64,000 nucleotides of DNA from Pseudomonas putida (lineage in GTDB: Bacteria; Pseudomonadota; Gammaproteobacteria; Pseudomonadales; Pseudomonadaceae), in the NCBI RefSeq assembly GCF_001636055.1, contig NZ_CP011789.1, positions 3,038,001 through 3,102,000 on the forward strand, read 5' to 3'. A program made the translations under genes and the position numbers. The notes beneath the pieces are model-generated. The model worked only from the letters and a program-made list of their open reading frames with translations. It did not search any database and was not told the DNA's origin. Positions 1 through 9,647 of this stretch are shown here, in pieces; within the stretch, counting starts at the first letter, position 1, and the number at the start of each line of letters is the position of its first letter.

Positions 1-2
1 TG

Positions 3-353
3 GACAGCCATCTGCAGCAAATGCGCGACCGGCTGGAGTTGCGCATGGCGATTTTATGCCATGCCGTCGAACAGCATCTGGGCAGCCTGTTGGCGTTCAG
101 TGTGCCTGAAGGCGGACGCGTGCTCTGGTGTCGCCTGGACTTGGCAGTGGATGTACGTCAGTTGTTGGAGGCCTCGAGTACCCCGGCGCTGCTGGCGGCG
201 CCTGGAAATCTGTTCAGTTTGCAAGAGAGTTACGATCGCCACCTGCTGCTGGCTTGGCAGGGGGACGATGCAGGCGAGCTGGAGGATGCACTCGGGGAAC
301 TCGGGCAGCGGTTGCAGTGCTTGCGTGCCAACGCAAAGGACAGGTCGGACTGA
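3..353 (+). CDS. C-terminal fragment of a MocR/GntR-type PLP-dependent regulator or aminotransferase
   Basis: The reading frame is open from the window edge to a stop at 351-353, so only the last 116 residues are visible. The fragment resembles the end of a fold-type I aminotransferase domain: a helix of the type DSHLQQMRDRLELRMAIL, then a PEGGRVLWCRLD strand corresponding to the 'P.GG.FLW..L' motif, and an APGNLFSLQ motif matching the 'APG..F' element that precedes the last strand. MocR-family regulators and stand-alone aminotransferases share this tail, and the N-terminal part that would decide between them lies outside the window. The ATG at 21 is internal and not a true start. Confidence 0.7.
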   Translation, partial: DSHLQQMRDRLELRMAILCHAVEQHLGSLLAFSVPEGGRVLWCRLDLAVDVRQLLEASSTPALLAAPGNLFSLQESYDRHLLLAWQGDDAGELEDALGELGQRLQCLRANAKDRSD

Positions 354-387
354 CCGTCGATCCGGCGCGCTTGCCAGGCGGCTATAT

Positions 388-403
388 CTGTATGTATAAC
401 CAG
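388..403. promoter_or_regulatory. LexA (SOS) box upstream of the FAN1-helicase operon
   Basis: CTGTATGTATAACCAG fits the gammaproteobacterial LexA consensus CTG-N10-CAG, with the AT-rich TAT..ATA core typical of strong boxes. It ends 28 bp before the GTG start of the nuclease gene, where it would overlap or abut the promoter. The downstream genes encode DNA-repair enzymes, which fits SOS control. Binding is inferred. Confidence 0.7.
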
Positions 404-431
404 TGCTCATGCCAGCCTGCGACGCCATGCC

Positions 432-2084
432 GTGATTGCCCATTCCGTCGAAGATCCGCTCTATTACCTGCATAACTTCCGCCAGGTGCTGAGGTGGGTC
501 GAACACCGATACGCCGATATCCTTGACTCGCACGAGCAAGACTTTCTCCGAGTCTTCAGCGGGCTAGCCCAGCCGACGCAGGCACTGCTGGTGCGTATGG
601 TCATGCGCAAAGGCGAGCTGTTTCGCGGCGACCGGCTCGAGTATGCCGAGATCGGCGACACGGACGCGGCCTTGCAGCCTTTGCTCACCCTGGGATGGGT
701 CTGCCCGAGGCCGGTACTGGGTCTGGAACAGCTGTTCGCCTTGTTGCGCCGGGACGAACTGCTCACCTGTTTTGCCGATCACCTGGCCCATCCTCGCGCG
801 ACCAAGACCCAGTTGCTGGCCACGCTGCGGCCATTGGACCTGCCGGGCAGGCCTCTTTCTGCCTGGTTCGCGCAGGCGCCGGTGCAGATTCTGCAATGGC
901 GTCTGCAACCCCTGTGCGACCGCCTGCGCCTGTTGTTCTTTGGCAATCTTTATCAGGATTGGTCGGAGTTCGTACTGGCCGATCTGGGCGTGCTGCGCTA
1001 CGAGCAGGTGAACTTCAGTGCGGATTCACGCGCCTTGCGCCAGCGCGATGAGGTCGATCTGGCGATGGCCTTGCATGCTTGCGCCGAGCGTCTGGAGCAG
1101 GGAGAGGCGCCGAGTACGTTGCTGCAGGCACTGGAACGGGTCGACAGCACCAACCCCTGGCTGGCCCGGCGTCGTGCACGTCTGCTGTTTGCAATTGGCC
1201 AGCGCTGCGAGCGGCTTGGGCAGTGGGACCTGGCCTTGAGCGTCTACGATGGGCTCGACCACCCCGAGGCGCGCATTCGTCAGGTGCGCGTGCTCGAGCG
1301 CAGCGAGCAGTGGCAGAGGGCGCAGGCACTGGCGTCACACATGGCCCAGACCGTGGCCAATCCGCTTGAGAGCCAGGCGTTGGCGCGCATGCTGCCGCGC
1401 CTTGCACGCAAGCTCGGAGGGCCGCCCCGACGCCGCCCGTCGCCCGCCGCGCAAACGCTCATCGAACTGGAGTTGCCCGTGGAAATGGCCGAACGGGGTG
1501 TGGAGGAGGCGGTGCGCTTGCACTTGGCGCACGCTGACGGCGAGGTCCACTATGTCGAGAATACCTTGTTCAACAGCCTGTTCGGCCTCCTGTGCTGGGA
1601 GGCGATTTTCGCGCCACTGCCCGGCGCTTTCTTTCACCCTTATCAGGCGGCGCCGCAGGATTTGCACGACAGTGATTTCCTGACGCGCCGCGCCGCGCTG
1701 TTCGAAACCTGTCTGGGGCGGCTCGACGATGGCAACTACCGACAGGCGATACGCGAATGTTTTGCCACCAAGCACGGCCTGCAGTCACCGTTCGTGTTCT
1801 GGCAGGTACTGAACGAGGTGCTGCTCGAACAGGCCTTGGCCTGCATTCCTGCCGAGCATCTGAAGCGGTGTTTCCAGCGCCTGCTGCAGGATATTCGCAA
1901 CAACCGCGCAGGCATGCCCGACCTCGTCCAGTTCTGGCCTGCGCAAGGGCGCTACCGCATGATCGAGGTCAAGGGGCCGGGTGATCGCCTGCAGGATAAC
2001 CAGTTGCGCTGGCTGGACTTCTGCCGTGAGCACGGCATGCCGGTCGCGGTATGTCATGTGCGGTGGTGCGAGGTTGCGCCGTGA
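432..2084 (+). CDS. FAN1-type structure-specific nuclease (VRR-NUC domain)
   Basis: A 550-residue protein of about the size of bacterial FAN1, a nuclease that cuts 5' flaps and unhooks DNA interstrand crosslinks. The VRR-NUC domain occupies roughly the last 120 residues. It shows the PD-(D/E)XK signature: Pro496-Asp497 in GMPDLVQFW, then Glu512-Val-Lys514 in MIEVKGPGDRLQDNQ, with the Q..Q helix that follows. The N-terminal part (PLYYLHNFRQVL) matches the FAN1 SAP-like and helical region. The start is a GTG; no ATG lies nearby in frame. The last four bases overlap the start of the helicase gene (GTGA), so the two are translationally coupled. A LexA box lies upstream. Confidence 0.88.
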   Translation: MIAHSVEDPLYYLHNFRQVLRWVEHRYADILDSHEQDFLRVFSGLAQPTQALLVRMVMRKGELFRGDRLEYAEIGDTDAALQPLLTLGWVCPRPVLGLEQLFALLRRDELLTCFADHLAHPRATKTQLLATLRPLDLPGRPLSAWFAQAPVQILQWRLQPLCDRLRLLFFGNLYQDWSEFVLADLGVLRYEQVNFSADSRALRQRDEVDLAMALHACAERLEQGEAPSTLLQALERVDSTNPWLARRRARLLFAIGQRCERLGQWDLALSVYDGLDHPEARIRQVRVLERSEQWQRAQALASHMAQTVANPLESQALARMLPRLARKLGGPPRRRPSPAAQTLIELELPVEMAERGVEEAVRLHLAHADGEVHYVENTLFNSLFGLLCWEAIFAPLPGAFFHPYQAAPQDLHDSDFLTRRAALFETCLGRLDDGNYRQAIRECFATKHGLQSPFVFWQVLNEVLLEQALACIPAEHLKRCFQRLLQDIRNNRAGMPDLVQFWPAQGRYRMIEVKGPGDRLQDNQLRWLDFCREHGMPVAVCHVRWCEVAP

Positions 2085-4342
2085 GTCTGAGTGTGGCGGT
2101 GCGCGCGCTGTGTGAGTTTGCTGCCAAGGTCGGCGACCTGGACTTGCGCTTTACGCCGTCGCCCACCGCCCAGCAGGGCATCGATGGCCATCGGCGGGTC
2201 GTTGCCCGGCGCGGGGCTGGCTACGAGGCGGAGGTGTCGCTGGAGGGCGAGTACCAGGGATTGCGGGTGCGGGGGCGAGCCGATGGCTATGATCCGCTGC
2301 GCAATCGTGTGGAAGAGATCAAGACTCACCGTGGCAGTCTCGACCGTCAGCCGGACAACCATCGGCAATTGCACTGGGCGCAGGCCCGGGTCTACGCCTG
2401 GCTATTGTGCCAGTCGCGTGGGCTGGAGCGGATCGAGGTCACGCTGGTGTACCTGGATGTCGACAGCGACCGGCAGACCTTGTTCAGCGAGCCGCATCAT
2501 GCCGCACAGTTGCAGCAGTTCTTCGAGGCCTTGTGCCAGCGCTTTCTTGGCTGGGCACAGGCCCAGGCCGCACGGCTGCGCCTGCGGGACAACGACCTGC
2601 AGGGGCTGGCGTTCCCTTACCCACAGTTTCGCCAGGGCCAGCGCCAACTGGCAGAGACCCTGTACAAGGCGGTGGCCACCGGTCGCTGCCTGATGGCCCA
2701 GGCCAGCACCGGTATTGGCAAAACGCTCGGCACCCTGTTCCCGCTGCTCAAAGCCATGGCCCCGCAGCAACTGGACAAGCTGTTCTTCCTTACCGCCAAG
2801 ACACCAGGCCGGGCATTGGCGCTCGATGCACTGCGTCAGATCACCGACACCACCGCACAGCCCAGCCTGCGAGCGCTGGAGTTGATCGCCCGGGACAAGG
2901 CCTGCGAATACCCGGGCAGTGCCTGTCATGGCGAGTCCTGCCCGCTGGCCAAGGGTTTCTACGATCGGCTGCCAGCGGCTCGCGAAGCGGCGTCTCAGGT
3001 GGTGTTGCTCGACCGTGTCGGGTTGCGCGAGGTCGCGCTGGCACACCAGGTCTGCCCGTACTACCTGGGGCAGGAGATGGCACGCTGGGTCGATCTGGTG
3101 GTCGCTGACTACAACTATTACTTCGACGCCCATGCGCTGCTGTTCGGCCTCACCCAGCTCAACCAGTGGCGGGTTGCCGTGTTGGTGGACGAGGCGCATA
3201 ACCTGGTGGAGCGCGGGCGCGCCATGTACAGCGCCAGCCTCGACCAGGGGCAACTGCTGGCCTTGCGCAAGACCAAGCCGGCGGGCTTGAGCGGTGCACT
3301 GGAGCGCCTCAATCGCCAGTGGAATGCGCTGTACAAGGCTCAGGTGGCACCGTACCAGGCGAGTGAGCAACTGCCCGAGGCGTTCCTGCGGGCGTTGCAA
3401 CAGTGCATCGGCCTGATTCAGGAGGGCATGGAGCAGGCGCCTGCGCACATCGAGCCGCAGGTTCTGCAGTTCTACTTTCAGGCTCTGCAGTTCAGCCGTG
3501 TGGCCGAGCTGTTCGATGAGCATTTCCTGTTCGATATCAGCCTGCGCAACGGCCCGCGCAGCCGTCGTCTGGCGACGCTGACGCTGCGTAATGTGGTGCC
3601 CGCGCGCCTGCTCGGCCCACGCATGGCTGCGGCGCGCAGTGTCACGCTGTTTTCGGCGACGCTGGGGCCACGACGGTTCTACGCCGACTTGCTGGGCATG
3701 CCGGCGGATACCGCCTGGCTGGATGTGGCCGCGCCATTTCGTGCCGAGCAGCTGCAGGTGCGTATCGTCAGTGAGGTCTCGACCCGTTTTCAGCAGCGCA
3801 AAGCGTCCCTGGCGCCGATCGTCGGGCTGATCGGCGAGCAGTACCAGCGTCAGCCGGGCAACTACCTGGCGTTCTTCAGCAGCTTCGAATACCTGGAGCA
3901 GGTGATGGCCCTGTTTGCCGAACGCTATCCCGAAGTGCCGTACTGGCGGCAGGCGCCGGGCATGGACGAGGCCGCACGCGAGGGATTCCTGGCGCGTTTC
4001 GTGGCGGATGGGCGAGGGATAGGCTTCGCCGTGCTGGGTGGGGCCTTCGCTGAAGGGGTAGACCTGCCAGGCACCCGGCTGATTGGTGCTTTTGTCGCCA
4101 CCCTGGGGTTGCCTCAGGTCAATCCGGTCAACGAACAGTTCAAGCAACGTCTGGCCCGGCAGTTTGGCAGCGGGTTCGACTACGCGTACCTGTACCCTGG
4201 CGTGCGCAAGGTAATCCAGGCGGCCGGTCGGGTCATTCGCGGCGACCAGGACCGTGGCGTGCTGTTCCTGATCGATGAGCGTTTCAATGAGCCGCGAGTA
4301 CAACAGATGTTTCCCATTTGGTGGCAGACCGCTATCAACTGA
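2081..4342 (+). CDS. RecB/Cas4-like nuclease domain fused to an XPD/DinG-family Fe-S helicase
   Basis: From the GTG at 2081 the protein has 753 residues. The N-terminal ~170 residues carry a PD-(D/E)XK nuclease signature: Asp in GRADGYD (about 68), Glu-Ile-Lys in VEEIKTH (79-81), and a QARVYAWLL motif (about 101), as in RecB/Cas4 nucleases. A superfamily 2 helicase of the DEAD_2/XPD/DinG type follows: Walker A ASTGIGKT (about 208-215), four cysteines around 265-320 (CEYPGSAC..C, later VCPYYL) expected to bind a 4Fe-4S cluster, DEAH in VLVDEAHN, and motif VI in QAAGRVIRG near the end. The GTG overlaps the upstream stop as GTGA. An in-frame ATG at 2051 is less likely because the conserved-looking N-terminus begins at [10 protein letters not shown]. 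Probable role: crosslink or replication-fork repair with FAN1. Confidence 0.85.
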   Translation: MSLSVAVRALCEFAAKVGDLDLRFTPSPTAQQGIDGHRRVVARRGAGYEAEVSLEGEYQGLRVRGRADGYDPLRNRVEEIKTHRGSLDRQPDNHRQLHWAQARVYAWLLCQSRGLERIEVTLVYLDVDSDRQTLFSEPHHAAQLQQFFEALCQRFLGWAQAQAARLRLRDNDLQGLAFPYPQFRQGQRQLAETLYKAVATGRCLMAQASTGIGKTLGTLFPLLKAMAPQQLDKLFFLTAKTPGRALALDALRQITDTTAQPSLRALELIARDKACEYPGSACHGESCPLAKGFYDRLPAAREAASQVVLLDRVGLREVALAHQVCPYYLGQEMARWVDLVVADYNYYFDAHALLFGLTQLNQWRVAVLVDEAHNLVERGRAMYSASLDQGQLLALRKTKPAGLSGALERLNRQWNALYKAQVAPYQASEQLPEAFLRALQQCIGLIQEGMEQAPAHIEPQVLQFYFQALQFSRVAELFDEHFLFDISLRNGPRSRRLATLTLRNVVPARLLGPRMAAARSVTLFSATLGPRRFYADLLGMPADTAWLDVAAPFRAEQLQVRIVSEVSTRFQQRKASLAPIVGLIGEQYQRQPGNYLAFFSSFEYLEQVMALFAERYPEVPYWRQAPGMDEAAREGFLARFVADGRGIGFAVLGGAFAEGVDLPGTRLIGAFVATLGLPQVNPVNEQFKQRLARQFGSGFDYAYLYPGVRKVIQAAGRVIRGDQDRGVLFLIDERFNEPRVQQMFPIWWQTAIN

Positions 4343-4422
4343 GCCAGCCCCATCGCGCGCCGTTGCAACTCCCAGTACACTGCGCGTTCCAACATCTACA
4401 TCCGTTGAACTCGAGGTTTTGC

Positions 4423-6060
4423 ATGACGCTCAGTCCTTTGGCAGGCAAGCCGGCTCCGGCCAGCGTGCTGGTCGATATTCCCCGCCTGTTGACCGCCTAC
4501 TACACCGGTCGCCCGGACGCTACGGTCGCGTCGCAGCGCGTGGCCTTCGGCACTTCCGGACATCGAGGCACCTCGTTCGAGTTGAGCTTCAACGAGCATC
4601 ATGTGCTGGCGATCACCCAGGCGATTTGCCTGTACCGCCAGGAGAAGGGCATCGATGGCCCACTGTTCATCGGGGCTGACACCCATGCCTTGTCGGCGCC
4701 GGCCACGGCCAGCGCGCTGGAGGTCCTGGCGGCCAATGGCGTGCAGGTGCGGTTGTCCAAGGACGACGAGTACACCCCGACCCCGGCGGTGTCCCATGCG
4801 ATTCTGTGCTACAACCGCGGGCGTCAACAGGGCCTGGCCGACGGGATCGTCATCACCCCCTCGCACAACCCGCCCCAGAGCGGTGGTTTCAAATACAATC
4901 CGCCCAATGGTGGCCCGGCCGACAGCGATGTGACCAAGTGGGTCGAAGCCAAGGCCAACGAACTGCTGGCCGCAGGCCTTGAGGGTGTCAAGCGCATTGA
5001 CTACGCCCAGGCTCTGCAGGCGGCCACCACACAGCGTCACGACTATGTGAACAGCTACGTGGCAGACCTGGAAAACGTCATCGATTTCGAGGTCATCCGC
5101 AATGCCAACCTGCGCCTGGGTGTCGATCCGCTGGGTGGCGCGGGCGTGCGCTATTGGTCGGCGATTGCCGAGCGATACCAGTTGAACCTTGAAGTGGTCA
5201 ACACCGAGGTCGACCCGACCTTCCGGTTCATGACCGTCGACTGGGACGGGCAGATTCGCATGGACCCTTCGTCGCCACACGCCATGCAGGGCCTGATCGG
5301 CCTGCGCGAGCGTTTCGACGTGGCCTTTGCCTGCGATCCGGACCATGACCGCCACGGTATCGTCACCAGTGACGGCCTGCTGCAGCCGAACAACTACCTC
5401 GCCGTGGCCATCGATTACCTGTTCCGCCATCGCCCGCAGTGGCGCAACGACGCCGCTGTCGGCAAGACCGTGGTCAGCAGCTGCATGATCGACCGGGTTA
5501 CCGAGCGGCTAGGGCGCAAGCTGCATGAGGTGCCGGTGGGCTTCAAGTTCTTCGCCCAGGGCTTGTTCGAGGGCTCGCTCGGTTTTGGTGGGGAGGAGAG
5601 TGCGGGGGCTTCGTTCCTGCGTCTGGACGGGAGCGTCTGGGCGACCGACAAGGATGGCCTGATTCCCGCCTTGCTGGCGGCCGAGATGACTGCACGCACA
5701 GGACGCAATCCGAGCCAGGCCTACGCCGATCTCACCGCAGCCCTGGGCAAGCCCTACGCCACCCGCGTCGAGGCCAAGGCCGATGCGCGGCAGAAAGCGC
5801 TGCTGAGCAAGCTGGCGCCTGAGCAGGTGAAGTCCACCGAGCTTGCCGGCGAGCCGATCCAGCAGATCCTCAGCCACGCACCGGGCAACGGCCAGGCCAT
5901 CGGCGGCCTGAAGGTGATGACCGCCAATGGCTGGTTTGCCGCGCGTCCTTCGGGTACCGAGGACATCTACAAGATCTACGCCGAAAGCTTCATTGACGAG
6001 GCGCATCTGCAGCGCCTGGTGCAAGAGGCCCAGGCACTGGTGGATGCGGCGATCAGCTGA
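4423..6060 (+). CDS. pgm: phosphoglucomutase (alpha-D-glucose-phosphate specific)
   Basis: A 545-residue enzyme of the length of E. coli Pgm, interconverting glucose-1-phosphate and glucose-6-phosphate in the cytosol for glycogen, trehalose and cell-envelope sugar synthesis. Visible motifs are the N-terminal FGTSGHRG, the phosphoserine loop [11 protein letters not shown] that carries the catalytic Ser, the metal-binding loop DPDHDRHG, the sugar-binding segment GGEESAGAS, and the phosphate-binding [16 protein letters not shown] at the C-terminus. The ATG at 4423 is preceded by GAGGT about 6 bp upstream; the open frame extends further but without family similarity. It is followed by a strong hairpin. 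Confidence 0.96.
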   Translation: MTLSPLAGKPAPASVLVDIPRLLTAYYTGRPDATVASQRVAFGTSGHRGTSFELSFNEHHVLAITQAICLYRQEKGIDGPLFIGADTHALSAPATASALEVLAANGVQVRLSKDDEYTPTPAVSHAILCYNRGRQQGLADGIVITPSHNPPQSGGFKYNPPNGGPADSDVTKWVEAKANELLAAGLEGVKRIDYAQALQAATTQRHDYVNSYVADLENVIDFEVIRNANLRLGVDPLGGAGVRYWSAIAERYQLNLEVVNTEVDPTFRFMTVDWDGQIRMDPSSPHAMQGLIGLRERFDVAFACDPDHDRHGIVTSDGLLQPNNYLAVAIDYLFRHRPQWRNDAAVGKTVVSSCMIDRVTERLGRKLHEVPVGFKFFAQGLFEGSLGFGGEESAGASFLRLDGSVWATDKDGLIPALLAAEMTARTGRNPSQAYADLTAALGKPYATRVEAKADARQKALLSKLAPEQVKSTELAGEPIQQILSHAPGNGQAIGGLKVMTANGWFAARPSGTEDIYKIYAESFIDEAHLQRLVQEAQALVDAAIS

Positions 6061-6075
6061 TTGCCTACGCGCATA

Positions 6076-6121
6076 CCGAACCGTGCTTTTTGCGGGCCAG
6101 CCCGCGAAAAGCACGGTTCGG
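6076..6121. terminator. bidirectional hairpin terminator between pgm and the pirin gene
   Basis: A perfect 15-bp inverted repeat (CCGAACCGTGCTTTT and its complement) encloses an inner GCGGG/CCCGC stem. It lies between two convergent genes, and the T and A runs within the stem suit termination in both directions. Confidence 0.8.
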
Positions 6122-6130
6122 TCATCTGCC

Positions 6131-6829
6131 TTAGGCCACGTCCACCAGCACGATCTCGCTGTCCTCGAGCGCCGTGACGCGCAGCACTTCTTCACCCTCC
6201 ACGGCAACCCCGTCCCGGGCTTTGGCGCGCACGCCATTGGCCTCGACCACGCCTTTGGCCGGAACCAGATAGCCACGTCGTCCGGCATCGAAGCGGTACT
6301 CGGCGCTCTCGCCGGCGCGCAGGGTCGCGGCCACCAGCCGGGCGTCGGCGCGGATGCGCAGGGCGTCCTGGTCCTCGACACGGCCGCTGGCCAGGGTCAC
6401 GAAGCCTTCGCCGCGGTCACCTTTGGGGAAGGGCCGAGTGCCCCAGGACGGCGCCTCTCCGACCTTGTCCGGCACGATCCAGATCTGGAAAATGCGGGTG
6501 TCGACCTTCTCCAGGTTGTACTCGCTGTGCACGATACCCGTGCCCGCACTCATCACTTGCACGTCACCGACTTCGGTGCGGCCTTTGTTACCCAGATTGT
6601 CCTGGTGGCTGATTGCACCTTCGCGCACGTAGGTGATGATCTCCATGTCCCGGTGCGGATGCGGCGGGAAGCCACTACCGGCGGCGATCAGGTCGTCGTT
6701 CCACACGCGCAGGTTGCCCCAGTGCATACGTTCTGTGTCGTAGTACTCGGCAAAGGAAAAGTGATGATGGGCGTCCAGCCAGCCGTGGTTGGCATGGCCG
6801 AGGCTTTCGAAGGGGCGCAGTTGCAGCAT
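6131..6829 (-). CDS. pirin family protein (YhaK/quercetinase-like bicupin)
   Basis: A 232-residue cytosolic protein with a pirin-type N-terminal cupin. The metal-binding residues appear in PPHPHRDMEIITYV and in the later AGTGIVHSEYN, giving the usual three His and one Glu arrangement. The C-terminal cupin is shorter (residues about 150-230). E. coli relatives YhaK and YhhW have this size; YhhW acts on quercetin in vitro, but the physiological substrate of most pirins is unknown, so no pathway is assigned. It is divergent from the UvrD-like helicase gene with a 214-bp AT-rich gap between them and stands alone as a transcription unit. Confidence 0.88.
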   Translation of the reverse strand: MLQLRPFESLGHANHGWLDAHHHFSFAEYYDTERMHWGNLRVWNDDLIAAGSGFPPHPHRDMEIITYVREGAISHQDNLGNKGRTEVGDVQVMSAGTGIVHSEYNLEKVDTRIFQIWIVPDKVGEAPSWGTRPFPKGDRGEGFVTLASGRVEDQDALRIRADARLVAATLRAGESAEYRFDAGRRGYLVPAKGVVEANGVRAKARDGVAVEGEEVLRVTALEDSEIVLVDVA

Positions 6830-7043
6830 GATCAGGGTCCTCGGTAGATGGGAATGGGCTCATGATGCCTCTTTCAAGTATCGAAAATAAGCGTAAATAT
6901 CGGCTTGTTTTTATCTGATAAATAGATGTTTTTCGTTATGGTACTTTCTGCGTTTCATCGCCTAATCCCATGATCTGCAAGCATTAGCTGGCACTTTTCA
7001 GCAGTTCGGTGGAACATGCTCTACTGATTCGATTAGCAATGGA

Positions 7044-9521
7044 GTGACCGTGTCTCTCGAGCAGCCCCCGGCGCCACCGGACCTGACCCCGCCCGCGCAA
7101 TTACCCTGGTTGCGCCGCCTGGCCGCACGCCTGCTTGGGCGAGGATTGAGCCGTTTGCAGGCGCAGCACCGCGACTCATGGTTCCTCGGCCACGCCACCG
7201 GCCAACGCAGCGGGCACGCCGATGGCCTGCGTGACGGCTACGAACGTGGCCGTGCCGAAGGGTACGAGGCCGGGCGGCAGGTCCTGGTGATCCGCGACAG
7301 CCGCCCTGACAGCGCTGCAGTGCCAGGCCAGGATGACAAGCTGTTCGACGACTGGCGCCTGCCGCTGACAGCAGAGCTGAAGAAACGCTTCAAGGCCGAT
7401 GTCGTCCAGCGCCTGCCTGCCGACGCCCAGCCCAGCGCCGCGCAATGGAAGCTGATCTTCAGCGACACGCCATCTACCTGCGTGGTGGCGGGTGCCGGTG
7501 CCGGCAAGTCCACTTCGCTGGTGCTGCGTATCCTGCTGCTGCGCCACTACCTGGGCTTCGAGCTGGACGCCATGACCGTGGTCACCTTCACGCGTGAGTC
7601 GCGCAAGGACTTCATCAAGCGGCTGGTGCAGGTCTTCGCCATCTGGCAGATCGACCTGCCGCCGGCCCGTGCTCGTGACCTGGTTCGCACCTTCCATTCG
7701 CGCATCCTGCCGCTGGTGCGCAGCCTGCCGGGGTTCTCCCAACTGCGCGCATTCGAGACACTGGGTAACGACCTACCGGCTGGCAGCGAAGCCGAGAGCG
7801 AAGGTAATCCTTTCGACCTGCGCCTGAACGATGCCCAGCGCCACCAGCTCAATCTGTGTTATAGCGACCTGCTGCGTGACAGCCCACGCTTTGTCGAACT
7901 GGTCGCGACGATGCGCCGCGAGGCCCTGCAGCTCAAGCCCCTCGATCCGGATCATCCCGATGTGCAGAAGCGCGTGCAGGTGACTCAACTGGCTGCCCAG
8001 CGCGACGAAGAACTGTGCGACGTGATCGAAGACCTGTGGTTCGCTGCGGGCGCCTGGCCGATCAAGGGCATCGAGCCCTGTCGGGAAACCGTGCAGATCC
8101 GTGGCCAGCGTTTCCATGTGCACGGGCGTCTCGAAGGGCTTGATGCCTGGGTGGTGCTGGGCTTCGATCCGTCGGAAAGCGCCCAGTACCAGCGTGCCAA
8201 CGCCAAGCTGTCGGTGCGTGCCGAGTGGGCTGTAAAGCGCACGTTGTTTCAAGCTTTCTGTGATAAGTCATTGATTTGGCTTGATAACTATACTTCGGCA
8301 AAACGCCTCGCCGCGTCGCTGGCGGGTGATGCGGTGGCGGGGCCTGGGTTCGAGTTCAAGGTCAAGGGCGAACTGGCCCCTGCGCCGTTGCTCGATGCCT
8401 TCGTCGGTGCGGCGAGCTTCATCGAGAACCTGGGGCTCGAGGTGGGGAGCGCCGTGGCTCGCATGAGCTTTGCGCCAGGCGACAGCGATGCGCCGTTTTT
8501 CGAAGCCCTGGCCCTGTACTGGAAGGCATTGGAAGCTCACCTGCTTGGGCAGTCGCCGCCAGTGATGACCTATAACCGCATGTTCGCCCTGTTCGGCGAG
8601 AACAACCCCGAGAACCTGCAACTGTTGCCAGACCCGCTGCTACGCCCGCTGGCGCACTTGATGATTGACGAGTTCCAGGATGTTTCGCCACAGATCGTCA
8701 GCTGGTTGCGCGCTACATTGGGCGAGATCCGCAGGCGTGGCCCAGGCATGCATACCGGGCGCAACGCCGGGCATTCGTCGTTGATGTGCGTGGGTGATGA
8801 CTGGCAGTCGATCTATGGCTGGCGCGGCAGTTCACCGAAGTACTTCATGGAGTTTGGCAAGACCTTCCCATCACCGGCCAATACCCGGGTGATGCTGGTC
8901 GAGAACTACCGGAGCCAGCAGCACATCATCGATGCGGCCGAACACCTTGTGCGCGGTACAACGGCGATCAACGGCAAGAAAGCCAGGGCGTGCGGTGGCG
9001 CCGCCGCGCTGCCACTGTCGCCAGTCAAGGTGTTCGAGCGCGACGAAGCCGCTCTCGGGCAGACCCTGATCGAGCATTACCAACGGGGCGAAACGGTGAT
9101 GATGCTGTTTCGAAAAAGTAGCGATAAGTCACTGATTTCAAATCATATAGATGCGATTGTCAGGGCTGATTCGAGCCTGCCGCCTGAGCAGCGTCGTCTG
9201 CGTCAGCTCACCTATCACAGCGCCAAGGGCCTGCAGGCCGATGCCGTGTTCATGCTTGGTGATTGTCAGTACCTGACCAGTTCACCCTACAAGAACCAGG
9301 TGTATCGCATGGCCGGGTTAGGGCGTACCGGGGATGCACAGCCGTTCGACAGCGCGCAGAAAGACGAAGCGCAGCGCCTGGCCTACGTCGGGGTGACGCG
9401 GGCGATCAGGCACTGCTATTGGCATGTGGACGCTGTCAGCGGCGAGGCGGCGGCGCTGCATCGTGCGTCCAGCCAGGTACAGGGACGGCAAGCCTTCTTC
9501 GAGGACTTGCGCGGCCAGTGA
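7044..9521 (+). CDS. UvrD/Rep superfamily 1 helicase with an N-terminal Gly-x3 repeat
   Basis: An 825-residue SF1A helicase. Motifs in order: Walker A GAGAGKST (150-157), an SF1 Ia-type TVVTFTRES, motif II IDEFQDVSP, motif III GDDWQSIYGWRG, motif IV VENYRS, motif V TYHSAKGLQADAVF and motif VI RLAYVGVTRA. The N-terminal 140 residues are not part of the helicase core. They contain eight glycines spaced exactly four residues apart (49 to 77), a GxxxG helix-packing pattern like that of FliH/YscL. The GTG start at 7044 is chosen because the ATG at 7039 is out of frame. Distinct from UvrD and Rep proper; the middle region with inserted sequence recalls DNA helicase IV-like proteins. Role in repair is inferred. 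Confidence 0.85.
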   Translation: MTVSLEQPPAPPDLTPPAQLPWLRRLAARLLGRGLSRLQAQHRDSWFLGHATGQRSGHADGLRDGYERGRAEGYEAGRQVLVIRDSRPDSAAVPGQDDKLFDDWRLPLTAELKKRFKADVVQRLPADAQPSAAQWKLIFSDTPSTCVVAGAGAGKSTSLVLRILLLRHYLGFELDAMTVVTFTRESRKDFIKRLVQVFAIWQIDLPPARARDLVRTFHSRILPLVRSLPGFSQLRAFETLGNDLPAGSEAESEGNPFDLRLNDAQRHQLNLCYSDLLRDSPRFVELVATMRREALQLKPLDPDHPDVQKRVQVTQLAAQRDEELCDVIEDLWFAAGAWPIKGIEPCRETVQIRGQRFHVHGRLEGLDAWVVLGFDPSESAQYQRANAKLSVRAEWAVKRTLFQAFCDKSLIWLDNYTSAKRLAASLAGDAVAGPGFEFKVKGELAPAPLLDAFVGAASFIENLGLEVGSAVARMSFAPGDSDAPFFEALALYWKALEAHLLGQSPPVMTYNRMFALFGENNPENLQLLPDPLLRPLAHLMIDEFQDVSPQIVSWLRATLGEIRRRGPGMHTGRNAGHSSLMCVGDDWQSIYGWRGSSPKYFMEFGKTFPSPANTRVMLVENYRSQQHIIDAAEHLVRGTTAINGKKARACGGAAALPLSPVKVFERDEAALGQTLIEHYQRGETVMMLFRKSSDKSLISNHIDAIVRADSSLPPEQRRLRQLTYHSAKGLQADAVFMLGDCQYLTSSPYKNQVYRMAGLGRTGDAQPFDSAQKDEAQRLAYVGVTRAIRHCYWHVDAVSGEAAALHRASSQVQGRQAFFEDLRGQ

Positions 9522-9533
9522 GGGTGGACAGCG

Positions 9534-9647
9534 TCAGGGGGTTTCGACCTCACGGGTCAGGCTGTCGAACAGGCCGCGCTCGACGCTGGCCTGCTCATCG
9601 CGCAGCGCGTTGTATGCCGCCTCGTGTGCGACAGAAACCGCTGATGC
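9534..9647 (-). pseudogene. possible C-terminal remnant of a lost gene
   Basis: On the minus strand a short frame ending at 9534 reads SVAHEAAYNALRDEQASVER, then GLFDSLTREVETP and a stop. The composition is that of a genuine soluble protein tail, unlike the arginine-rich translation just upstream of it. No start codon or ribosome binding site lies in frame within the stretch. It may be the decayed end of a gene otherwise deleted between the helicase and VOC genes. I cannot name the parent family. Confidence 0.3.

Noticed and set aside
2402..4303. 633-codon open frame antisense to the nuclease-helicase gene
   Set aside because: It lies wholly opposite a gene with clear motifs, and its translation is rich in Gln, Arg and His without domain features, as expected for a GC-rich shadow frame.
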